A stretch of DNA of 64,000 bases, taken from positions 17,620,898 to 17,684,897 of the forward strand of contig OW204009.1 in assembly GCA_934047225.1 (NCBI GenBank), read 5' to 3'. The notes below the pieces were generated by a model that saw only the letters and a program-made list of their open reading frames with translations, did not search any database and had not been told where the DNA came from. Positions within the stretch are counted from its first letter, which is position 1. Each line of letters begins with the position of its first letter. Of the stretch, positions 1 to 10,700 are shown in pieces. A program made the position numbers and the translations under genes. This DNA is from Ypsolopha sequella. Taxonomy: Eukaryota; Arthropoda; Insecta; Lepidoptera; Ypsolophidae.

Positions 1-1197
1 GGACGAGTTGCTACAAGTAAATCTAAATATATAAAACAAAGTCGTGTTAGTTACACCACTTATAACTCAAGATCGGCTGGATCGATGTTAGTTATCTCTT
101 TTTTTATGTATTCTTATCCGCTCCGAATAGCAGAATAAGTAATAAAATATCGGATAAGTTATCGAATAACAATTAATTAATTAATTAATTTTACGAATGC
201 AAACAGCATGTGGTGCCATCTGTTGACAAAACTACGCATATAAAAGAAACCTATTTATCTAGCGTTCTGATATCATTAAATAACATCTAAACCCCAAGTT
301 TTAAAAATCGCTTAGTTATTCCAAGAACTATTATTTCTGCATATATTCAATACCCTACGCTAAGCCTAACAACGGTACTGAAACTACTACATGGGTCCCT
401 GCCATTCTTCTTTCGCAATGGCAAGCAATAGAAAAATCCTAAATTAAGTTTAACTAAAGTTAACACGATATTATTAGACTGTTAGGCGGAACGAAGTTCG
501 CCGGGTCAGCTAGTATGTAATAAAACAAAGGAAATTGCGCTTCTCAGTGAAGGCTGTCTACCGGTTGTCGACTCTATCCCATCTCTATTTCATTGTTTAG
601 TACCCTCCCCGCGCTACCCCGCAACACGGCGGAAATATTTCAGTTTTGTCACGTGGTCGATAAGATATCTAATGGCTAATTGGTCTGTGGGAATAAATCA
701 TGATGATTGGCGAAACTCAAAACATGTAGTACTTATCCATATCAACAACTTTTTGTAATGGGGATAATTATTACGTCTTTACTTCCTTTCCTTTTTTTTT
801 TTTGGTCCGTTTTGATCTTTAACGTTTTTCTCGGTCACCCAGGTCCTGCTTCTTAATCACGCAAGTAATCATTGATTTTATAATACAATGCCATTATTTA
901 CTCCCATACTGCAATAAGGTAATTAAAAAATAAGTACCTACATTCTTTGACCGATGTTATAATATTACATTCTAACACCGCAATATTGGCCAAATTTATT
1001 ATACAATACATTTATATAAATTTATATTATTAAATAGATAGGTAAACTAAAATACTACTACACTACAGCGTTGTAGTCTACTTACTGGCTGCAACACATG
1101 CTGAGTCAGGGCCTTTTACTCAGCACTTCATTTTGTTTTGTATCTAAAATGTGTTTGAGTTAATTTGTTGATAGTGCAGAGTAGATAAAGATTATAT
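1..1197. other. AT-rich flank with transposon tail, no gene seen
   Basis: No coding exon supported. Bases about 480-515 carry the motif GGCGGAACGAAGTTCGCCGG followed by GTCAGCTAGT, a terminal sequence that recurs in lepidopteran repeats. A short (TTAA)n run lies near 168-190. The 3' untranslated region of the CAAP1 gene should run into 995-1197. Confidence 0.4.
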
Positions 1198-1210
1198 CTA
1201 TCTATCTAAC

Positions 1211-1511
1211 TTACTATCTATGGGATCAGCAGCGTGTAGTTGAGCTCGAATGGCCCGCGCCCGCGCCTGCAGCTCCAATAGCTCTAGCACGGTCATACCG
1301 GCGCGGGAGGCGCGTGACTGTGCGTCCGTCGTCGTGCTCGTTACAGGTTGTGTTGCTACTACACTTACTATCTATGGGATCAGCAGCGTGTAGTTGAGCT
1401 CGAATGGCCCGCGCCCGCGCCTGCAGCTCCAATAGCTCTAGCACGGTCATACCGGCGCGGGAGGCGCGTGACTGTGCGTCCGTCGTCGTGCTCGTTACAG
1501 GTTGTGTTGCT
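1211..1511. repeat. 154-bp tandem duplication covering the last CAAP1 exon
   Basis: Copies at 1211-1357 and 1365-1511 are identical as far as I can read, separated by 7 bp (period 154). Each contains the 3' coding exon of the minus-strand CAAP1 gene with its C-terminal helix. Because 154 is not a multiple of 3, translation through the upstream copy enters the second copy in a different frame and stops at 1226-1228. The splice acceptor of the copy at 1365-1511 has a pyrimidine run (CCCTTTGCAG); the other retains only an AG. Confidence 0.9.
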
Positions 1512-4500
1512 GCAAAGGGTTGTCCATAAATATTATATGTATATGTTAAATATCACTACATAGTACAAAACAAAGTCGCTTCCCGCTGTCTGTCTGTCCC
1601 TATATATGCTTAGATCTTTAAAATTACGCAACGGATACTGATGCGGTTTTTTTTAATAGATAGAATGATTCAAGAGGAAGGTTTATATGTATAATACATG
1701 CATAAAATAGTAGAGAAACAATGATAATTTTAGAGGTTTCTAATGTGATGTCGTAAATAAACACATTTTTTTGCACTTACATTGCAAACGCTGGCTGAAC
1801 CCTACCAGATAGATCAAAATAATGTACTACAATAATGTACTATAATGTACAGTTACCGGATCACTCACAGACTTTAGTGAAAGTGACGTAGATACTGTAA
1901 GTTCCGCGTGTTTATCGTTGTTTGGTGACACTCCGGTAATTAATAACGCAAGCCCGGAAGTAACTAATTGTGCGGACGCCCTACTGGTCCGACCACCAAT
2001 ACCATCTGCATCGATGTCATCCCGAGCCCTGCGAGCCGCAGCCCGCAGTGCGAGGCGTAACGTCGTCGCGTAAAAGTCTTCACTCGCCCAGATGAAGGCA
2101 GTCTAAATCTGCTGAAACTGGTCGGCTATCCCGATCATATAAATCATGAATTATCCTCAAGTCTCATTTAATTCTATAGTTTTCATACCTGCTCCGCTGG
2201 TAGAAGGTTGAACTTCAGAGGAGCTGGATGGGGTCTGCTCTGGTTGCTTTTTCTTCTTGTGTTTTTCCTTGTGCTTTTTCTTTTTGTGCTTATTCTGTAA
2301 ACATGACAATCGTTATAAACAAATCGAGTTATAAAATTGTTTGGGTTTTTATATAAATTACGAGCGACCCGCCCCGGCTTTGCACGGGCATGTATTATAC
2401 ATATAAACCTTCCTCTTGAATCACTCTATCTATTAAAAAAAACCGCATCAAAATCTGTTGCGTAGTTTTAAAGATCTAAGCATACATAGGGACAGACAGA
2501 CAGCGGGAAGTGACTTTGTTTTATAATGTATAATACACATTTCTATAAACCCCTCTTCCCTTCCATAAGTGAATCACTCCAATTCTGAAAAGGCATCACT
2601 AATGGGACAACTTGTATAATACTAAATAAGTCATGAAGGCAACCGACACTAGGAGGGCATGCATAAGGTGGATGGTCCAATGCAGTTTTTATAAAAAGCT
2701 TGTGTGAACCAATAACGACGACAAAAATAGTATAGTTTCATTCTGTTACTTTTTTCTACACATTCAAATCATTTTATACTCGCAAATAATCCGTTTTTTT
2801 TTTAAACAAAATGTTTTAACAGTCTATTTATGCAATTTAAAACTTTCATACATTGGATTACGAAAGTTTTAAAATGCAAAATTTTATTGTAGAACAGTTT
2901 GTTTGTAAAAAAACTGATTATTTGCGGGTGTTAAGTTGATGGAACGTGTGGGAAAAGGTAACAGAATGAAATAATAATACTTCTGTCGTCGTTATTGGTT
3001 CCCATACGTTTGTATGAAGATTGCTTTGGACCATCCACCTTAACAAGCTACTAAATAGCCTCAGGAAACTGCTTATGGTCTAAGGCAGGGGTGGGCAACT
3101 GATACTGTTTATGGTCTAAGGCAGGGGTGGGCAACTGATACTGTTTATGGTCTAAGGCAGGGGTGGGCAACTGATACTGTTTATGGTCTAAGGCAGTGGA
3201 TGCTGGTCTAAACTTCATGTTAACAAAAATTTAGGAGAGGAGAAAACAAATGGAAAAGGAATTAAATAAAAATCACTCACCTTCTTATTTTTATCACTCT
3301 TCTGACTAACATCAGACAAACTATCTAAGTCAATCAGTTCAACGTGTTCATCTCGCTTGTTTTTTCTGCTCCGCTCATGATCAGCACTGCTGCTTAAGTC
3401 AGAGTCGCTTGATGATTCAGTATCGGAGGGAGGCTCAGCTCCATCAAGAACCGCACAAAGACGCTTCGAACTTATGCCTAGGAGCTATTGAGGAAAATAC
3501 TTTTTTGATTCAGGGTTCGACAATATATATATCATTGATATTTATCCTTTAACATATGAACCAAGTAATAGTAGTAGTACAGAGGCTGTAAATAAAATTT
3601 ATATTTATCGGATTGATTTTTTTTTACTTGATATGTACTTGATGTTGATACAAACAACTATACAATATCACAATATTTTCAGATGTATGTCTTGCTATAG
3701 TTTTATGTATTATTGCAACGCCCAAATGTGTATAATTTAAAATTAAAAAAATGTTGTGTTTGATTCATGAAAACTTTAAAAAAGCTGATATCTTGGTTGG
3801 GTTGTAGATAAGAAGACTTACAAAACTTTCGCTTGGGCGCCGCATGGTCAAGGTGCCAAAAAGCAAATAATTTTCAAGTCCGGTAATTCGACCTATTCAT
3901 TGAAAGGGGTTATACTAGAGATCAGCAAATTAAGTTTATTTTTCAAACTTTCAGACTAATAACCAAAAATATATAATTTAAAAAATAACCATTCCTCTCT
4001 CAGCACTTATTTATTATATTTCTGATCAATGATAGATGAGTGATCATTTATAAAAACAATACGTGCTCTGAATTCTCATAATTTCAGAATTAAAAGGTCT
4101 TAAGTGGAAAGAAAACCTTTTTTATTTTGTAATTTTTGAAATATTGACGTGTTTTACTAGAAAAAAAATTATCATTTTCGACCCCTAGTTGATAGGCATT
4201 ATTTGTTGGAAATGATCCCTAGTATAACTCTTTTAGGGAATAGGTCGAATTACCAAGCATCCTGTATATTCTATATTTTGGTATTTATTGTCAGAGTGAC
4301 GATAAGGGTGCATGCTACGGAGCACGGCTACAGGACACAGTGAATTCAAGAGACCATACGCCCAACAAACAGCTCTCTGTCCAGGCCTTGTATGGAGGCC
4401 GAAGAAACAATAGCACATAATGGGCTAAGATCCACAGTGAACCAGGGGTGCTCCATCAGTCCTATAGTGATCTGAGACACCCCTAGGGATTCTGGCGTGG

Positions 4501-5078
4501 GCAGGGCTTGAAAAGCCAGCCACACACTTACCATGCACAATAGTCCAAATAAGATATTATATGTGCGGAAACCGAGTTAGCCAAAGAAAAATAAGAAAAA
4601 GATGGGGCATGATCTGGGGTTTTCTATTAAATTTTCCAAGTCTTTTTTCCCATAGCACCCCTTTATCTACACCCAACCACAATTTCTTCTGTTGTCTTGT
4701 TAACAGCTACTGTTAACAAGTTAAGGTATTTTTAGGGACAAAAGGAAATTGTATTCATCGCTCCATTCCCTATTATAGCCAAAACAATTATTTACAAACA
4801 AATAATGAACAGATGGTGTGGTAGAAAATGCAATGTTTAGAGAAGTATTTTACCTCTTCTAGGCAAAGCTCTTCTATGTCATCGTTAGACAGCTTCCTCA
4901 CACATTCCGGGGCCATAGCTTTGATTTCTTTGGGTTTTAACACTGAAAAAGCTTGCCGCATTAGCTCGACCCGATCGTGCACGAAATACGCCAAATCGTA
5001 CTCCTCCATCGCTCGGGAACTAGGAAAAGAAGTTTCCGGCCTCTCGTTTTTTACTTTTACATGCTTTTTTCGTCTCAT
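1226..5078 (-). CDS. CAAP1: CAAP1 homologue (caspase activity and apoptosis inhibitor 1), four exons
   Basis: Exons on the minus strand: 4854-5078, 3281-3484, 2189-2294, 1226-1509. Donors are GTAAAA, GTGAGT and GTATGA; acceptors end in AATAG, TACAG and TTGCAG. Phases agree (0, 0, 1), giving about 272 aa. Residues 28-86 (YFVHDRVELMRQAF, then SNDDIEELCLEE, then LLGISSKRLCAVLDG) match the conserved CAAP1 core. The middle is Ser/Asp-rich followed by a Lys/His-rich stretch, and the C-terminal helix at residues 199-217 (TVLELLELQARARAI) is the second conserved block. In vertebrates CAAP1 modulates caspase-dependent apoptosis; function here is by homology only. ATG at 5076-5078 is the first in-frame start. 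A 154-bp duplication of the last exon replaces the ancestral terminus (DSKLDR, stop 1198-1200) with 45 frameshifted residues. Introns hold a foldback MITE, a minisatellite and a Penelope fragment. A weak AATAAA candidate lies at 995-1000. Confidence 0.85.
1565..1715 (-). repeat. Dispersed repeat copy, inverted relative to 2345-2525
   Basis: Contains on the minus strand the same stretch as 2345-2525 (CCTCTTGAATCA, then AAACCGCATC, GTTTTAAAGATCTAAGC, then GACAGACAGACAGCGGGAAG). The two copies sit inverted on either side of CAAP1 exon 3. It resembles the very common lepidopteran repeat containing the cgacccgccccggctt motif; class not determined. Confidence 0.6.
1849..2150 (+). mobile_element. 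Penelope-like element fragment (3' end of ORF plus tail)
   Basis: Nearly the same sequence as the 3' coding part of the GIY-YIG fragment at 51120-51355 (encodes LTDFSESDVDTVSSA, then LFGDTPVINNASPEV). This copy continues past the ORF into a tail with a small hairpin (GCAG...CTGC followed by TGAAACTGGTCGGC) and ends near CGGCTATCCCGATCATAT. It is 5' truncated and lies in the last CAAP1 intron, antisense to the gene. Confidence 0.7.
2345..2525 (+). repeat. Dispersed repeat copy, partner of 1565-1715
   Basis: Begins with the widespread lepidopteran motif CGACCCGCCCCGGCTTTGCA and ends at GACTTTGTTTTATA. Lies in CAAP1 intron 2 on the plus strand. Confidence 0.55.
2664..3042. mobile_element. Foldback MITE in CAAP1 intron 2
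   Basis: Terminal inverted repeat TAAGGTGGATGGTCCAA at the left and its complement at the right. Internally the arms keep pairing in patches (AACCAATAACGACGAC with GTCGTCGTTATTGGTT; TTCATTCTGTTAC with its complement). About 379 bp, no ORF, so non-autonomous. TA flanks are possible. Confidence 0.7.
3075..3200. repeat. 36-bp minisatellite, about 3.5 copies
   Basis: The unit starting ATGGTCTAAGGCAGGGGTGG recurs at 3075, 3111, 3147 and 3183, a constant period of 36. The last copy is truncated and diverged. It is in CAAP1 intron 2, about 80 bp beyond the donor of exon 2. Confidence 0.9.
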
Positions 5079-5699
5079 TTTGCGTTATTTCTTGCAAAAA
5101 ATACAGAATTTTCGCAATTAGGTAGTTACCACAGTTAAACAAATGTCAATGACATGAATTGAATGACATGGTTTTGGAAAGGTAGGAAAATTAGTAAGAA
5201 ACGTACCGTACACGTACAAAGAATGTGAGAACTTAAATCGGTCGCATAATATTTAACTGTCTACGTAAGTTGCGTTCCTGAACTTCCTAAACGCCCGGGT
5301 CGGGTAAATGTCAACCGTTCCACAACCACCCGAGTGAACACGAACAGTATTCAGATTATGTATGTACATTTATTTGCCATCTGGACTAGGTGCCTATCAT
5401 GAAAACCAAGATATACTATTGAATTCCGATTGCCTAAGGATTTATTTTGAAATGCCTCAGCTGCCGGATCTGGCAATTGAGATGGATGCCGGAGCCAGCA
5501 TTTGGGACAGCTGCCGGAGGTCACGTGATAAAGTATTTTGTTCATTTAATTCGTCACTTCAGATATGTACCTATCTGACCTATGTACCTATGGTGTGGTG
5601 GTAGAGCCTCAGAACTTCTTATCCACCACTAGGTTTTGACAACCAAGCATTGAGATCTAGCTTTATTTTCATATATGATTATTGCAAAATGGCTCACCT

Positions 5700-5781
5700 C
5701 AATAACTATTTTGATCGGGATAGCCGACTAGTTTCAGCACATTCAGACTGCCTTCTTCTGGGTCACGCTTACGTGACGACT
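5700..5781 (-). mobile_element. Penelope-like tail fragment
   Basis: On the minus strand reads AGAAGGCAGTCTGAATG, then TGCTGAAACTAGTCGG and CTATCCCGATC, closely matching the tail downstream of the Penelope ORF at 2085-2145. Only the terminal 80 bp are present. Confidence 0.6.
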
Positions 5782-6295
5782 TATTTTCATATATTTAGCA
5801 CCAAAAATTACGTATAGCACCTAGCACTAAATCTAGGACTATTTGGCAGTTATGCAAGCTGCCTCACATACGAAATTCCTCAAGATATATAAAAAAATAG
5901 GGAAATGAGACTAACCGCCGGTTTCTGAAAGGCCAATCAATGTTAACAGTTATCGCTAAATATAGTGTCAATAATCGATATTATCGGCGGGGAAAATCCT
6001 CGATTTGCGGAGTATCGTAAGTCAGCGCAGGGAGAGTGTGGGGAATGAGCGGTTTTCCAGACTGACCTTGATCAAGCTTTCAGAGGTAAACACAGATGGC
6101 GTTACCCTGCTTTCAAGTGTCAAAAAGCAAAGATAATTTTTTAATCTGTGGGCAGCAAGATAAAAATTGTCAATTCAATTGTTAAATCCAACAACACCCT
6201 TCACAAAGACATTCCTATTTTGTTGTGTTTATATTGTGTTGTTTTCTATCTATATTACTTACGTTAATAGCTTGGTATTTCATTCAACTTTCAAC

Positions 6296-6378
6296 ATGGT
6301 CAGCCCATGCGTTGTAGCTAATTGTAAAAATATAGGAACACACAGTATAACTAATTACGGAAAGAACAATGGATCTTA
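6296..6378 (+). pseudogene. THAP-like first-exon relic
   Basis: ATG at 6296 encodes MVSPCVVANCKNIGTHS, the C-x4-C start typical of THAP zinc fingers (MV-x-CxVxNCKN). The reading frame hits TAG at 6377-6379 where the usual FHRFP segment and donor would be, so it is decayed. One of six THAP-like starts, all on the plus strand. Confidence 0.45.
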
Positions 6379-7040
6379 GCAATAATACATTTGAGGCATG
6401 GATTGACCATAAAAAAGAAAGAAGCAAAGAAGAAGTGTCAAAATCAAAAGAATCCAGTGTTGCCAGGAAGACATTTTTTGACACTTTTAGTACAGGCTGC
6501 GCCATCTATTGAGTCGTTCGGTATTACTTTTTCTTTTTTAATTTGACTTTGAAAACCCCTCATTAATAAAATAGGAAAATCAAGGCTGAGTGTATATTAA
6601 TGGGTCAAAAATATTTTATGTAGTAGCCTTAGTAACTTGACCTACAACTGACACAATGTTAAGTATGTACCTATAGAAGAATAACGCTGCTGCTATCTTT
6701 GATTACTTGTCAAAATTAAGATACCGTTGTTTTTCGGGCAGTTTCTTAGGGTTTCTTCGTGGCCTGTTAGACTATTAAAATTCGAACCGAACCAGTCTAA
6801 GTTAAAAAAGAAAGTGTTGGAAAAAATGATTGAAAAATTTAACGAAATTTTGTATGAAACAGCATTTTATTCTATAATATATCGTTTTGGGGAATGCATC
6901 AATGGGAAGCGGGGAATCGAGCCCTCTTAAGCGGGGAATCAAGAAATTCACATTGGCAGCACTAATTATCGGGTCTTCATTCATTATAAGAAGTAAGTAT
7001 ATTATTCATTACATTATAATGTAAGAAGTATAATTCATCA

Positions 7041-7140
7041 TCCCTGCGGTCCGAAATAGAATTACAATGGATCATAAGCCATTCACTTCATACTTTCGTA
7101 ATCGATTTTAGCGATATAATTCTATTTCGGAACGCAGGGA
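7041..7140. mobile_element. 100-bp foldback MITE
   Basis: Arms TCCCTGCGGTCCGAAATAGA at the left and complement of TCCCTGCGTTCCGAAATAGA at the right pair over about 25 bp. No coding capacity. Confidence 0.75.
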
Positions 7141-7720
7141 TATTGAGAGATGGCTAAAAGGACTAGTTTCCAGACCAATAACAAATTAAAAAAAAAAATT
7201 CATCCCTATTTGTTTGTAAACATAAATGTAACCTCAAAAGGCAAACTCGCCAAAAACAGATTCCTTTTGTATTGTGTGTGCGTCTTTATTTTGCTTTTAC
7301 TTGTAACTAGATTGATACTGGTGGAACTTGTAACACAAAGGTTCAAAAGAGATATTTTTATGAAAAAATACCTTCGAAAAAGGGGAGCGACAACAACAAA
7401 TGCCTGCGAAACCCTAAAAATACTCCAATAAATTAAGCTTGCTGATTATCGTGCCCCCTTATCGACACTCTGACCCGTGCAGTCTGATATCTATTGATCA
7501 CCTGTGGTTTACCATTTTAAACTGTAGGTTTACTATATAAGGAGTATGTATTTAAGTTCATCTAGCAGTAGTTAACCTGACACCTGAAACCCCCCTCCCG
7601 CATGGTCCCTACCTACCTTTGCGGTTAAAATGAGGTGTCAAATTAACTTCTGCGAGTGGTAGCAATTTTAATTTTGACCATGCTTAAAGTATGAATAGTT
7701 TAACTAATAAATTTATACAG

Positions 7721-10700
7721 ATGGGAGAAAGTGATCTCAAATTAGTATCAGTAGAAAAACTGTATGTTGATGACAATTATTTAATTGTAAACAAGCCGTA
7801 TGATATGTATATCAATTCAAATGATGAAAACGAAAAGGTAAATACCTACATATAAGTTGTGATTTTTCAGTATTCTGTTATCTGTAAATTTTTTATTTCA
7901 GATATTAAGCTTTGTTATTCTTGTCTTCAACTAGCTTTGGCAAATGGCTAGTAATCAATACATCATAGAATTGGGAATACCATGATCTTCCTAGGAATAT
8001 CATAATTCTACTAAAACTACAGCTTTGCTCGGCTCCCCAAATTTATTTTTATGCTAAAAGACTTTCAATTTCATACTTCACGATATGCTTACTAAATATA
8101 CATTATATATATAAAAGCAAAATGCTACACAATCAAACACAAGGGCGAATCCAGCCTGCGAGCTAGGCTCACAGGCTCCGAATTAGTCCAAATATATAAT
8201 ACAATTTTGTGCAATTATAGGTAAATTTAGCGTGTCTGTATAGAAAAAAAAGTTGAACTAGGCCCAGCGGGGGGTCATGACCCCCTATGACCTCCTCTCT
8301 AGATCCGCCGTTGATCACACATCACAAAATTTTCAGAGCTATTGGTCTTGATTTGGTTTAGCACATCCTAACTTATTTGATGGACTAAACTTAATTTAAG
8401 CATTGTTTTTTCGATAACGAAAGAAAATGACAGGATAGTTAGTCTTGTCAAATAAGTTTAGTTGTATTTTGCCAAATCAACACTATTGTAGAGCAAATTT
8501 ACATATTATATTAGTAACATTTTAAAGACAAGTGAAGCCGTGGGCAAAAGACTAGATAGTAATATAAATTGAAACAAATTTCAGAACACAGTAGCGAATC
8601 ATATAGCGAGCCACGACTCTCACCTCTCAACGTCCAAAGAACCACTACATTTTGTGCAACGACTCGACTATGCCACCAGTGGTGTGCTCTGCATCGCTAA
8701 GAACAAACTCTCTGCCGCTAAGGCAGGCCGTCTATTGGAGAAACGTCTGGCCAACAAATACTATTTAGCTGTAGTGAGAGGCCATGTTGAATGGAGACAG
8801 TGCTGTATTCGATATGAAATTGGTGAGTAAAATAAATGGAGTTAAGTACGTTTCCCCATCTATCTCTATGCATAGACAACTGCCGGAATTCTGGGAAAAA
8901 TATTAAAAAACTGGCCAAGTGTGAGTAGGGCCTTGCTCTTTTAGGGTTCCGTAAATATGACCAATTATTTCAAACTAGATATTTATTTTATTTAAGGTAA
9001 TGCTCTAATTCTGTCAAACATAAAAACTGCAAAATGAAGTTGGTTGAGTATTCAGAGACGTAACCCTAAAACTAAATTATAAATCAGCGTTTTTAGTATT
9101 TGTTGTTTAAATACAGCATATATTATATGGTACATAATATACAGAAATTTCAAATCCCTAACTGCTTTGGCCTTTGAGATAGACCCAGTAACAAAAATGT
9201 ATGGGGCCCTCCCTGAAAAATAATTTAATTACATTTTAAATTTAAAATTCGGTTTTGGGTCAACATTTTATACTACGTATAAAAATTTCAGGTTTCTATC
9301 TCATTCTGTCTAAGAGCTAGAGACCCGTGACATACAGATATACAGACTGCGGAATGACATCAATAGGGCTCCGATTTGCCCTTTGGGTACGGAATCTTAA
9401 AAACGGGCAATGCATAAAGAATTTTTAATTTTATTCCAGGGGAAGATCCTTCAACAGCAGACACCAATCACAAGATGCTGGCAGTAACTGATGAAGCCAC
9501 CAGGTCGAGCTGCCATCGACCTCGCTCCGCTGAGACTAGGGTCCTGGTGCTGGAGACTGGGAGCTATGATGGAGAGCCTGTAACTGTGCTCTTGCTGAAG
9601 CCGACGACAGGTTTGAAGGTTTTCTAGACTAATTTCATACATATTTCACGTCATGAATACCTGAGGGGGTTTCAGAGGTGTTCCTGACTATGGACTGGTT
9701 AATGCAAGTGTCAGTCCACACCGACGTTTCACCAACGATTATTTTAACCCAGTGTGGTGAGCTCTATCGTCGCACTTTTGGACATACATACCATTCAACA
9801 TTACAAATTAGAAAGTTAATATGATAACTAGTTTTTCTAAATCAGGTGGTATTCTGGTAAAACTGAAGAACTTTTCTAAAACTGAAAAATGAGTAGAGTA
9901 GAGTAGCTACCGAAGTGGCGGCTTTCTCTTTAAATATATCATAATATTATAATTAAAATAACCATATATTATTTTGAGCTACAAACCACAGACTTTCTAT
10001 CTGCCGATTGTTAAGTTTGACACACGTTTTTAATTTCATGCCTATTACAAAATTGGTGCGATTATATTTCCTTTGCAGTTTTATCGAGCGTGCATAATAA
10101 AGCAAAATATAATATCATTACTTTTGGATAAGCTCATAACTTGAGTTGCTGTGCTTTTAATGTCTGTCGTTAATAAAAAAATATATTTTTTCTTTACAGG
10201 CAGGGTTGGATTTAGACCCTCGAAAAATTATTGTCTATGGGAAATAAAAATATACTACTTGGCTTAAATTATACTACGTTTCGTTTTTCGTCGATTTTTG
10301 TTTTGAACCTAAATATATTCATAATTTAATTCGTTAGTGAAATTTTTTAAAAATTGACTAAATAACAAACATAGTTTGTATGTTGTAGGGCAAATGTTAA
10401 AAAGCAAAACGTCTCAACTAAAAAACAAGTCGCTCGGCCTGAAGATAAAATTATGGTATTTTTACGTGGTATAGTTCCATTATTATACTACATGTCATGA
10501 AAATATGGTACAAATAGTATAATTATACTACGAAATCCAACCCTGTTTACAGGTAGACGTCATCAACTGAGAACGCACTGCGCATCGCTACGTCACACTA
10601 TACTCGGTGACGTCACCTACAGTGAGGGACGTGACCGCGCGCCTCACAGGATGTTCTTACATGCCATCAGGTAACATGATAGATGTCTGTGTTTTGCAGC

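Larger units (their letters stand above)
5079..7720. other. Intergenic interval between divergent CAAP1 and RPUSD1-like genes
   Basis: Should contain both promoters. I see no coding exon supported by splice phase. It holds a minus-strand Penelope tail (5700-5781), a THAP-like relic (6296-6378), a 100-bp foldback (7041-7140) and simple AT-rich sequence. No convincing core promoter motif could be fixed by eye. Confidence 0.5.

Noticed and set aside
4346..4540. Small ORFs in CAAP1 intron 1
   Set aside because: No conservation features, overlapping frames, and placed inside a well-supported intron (3485-4853).
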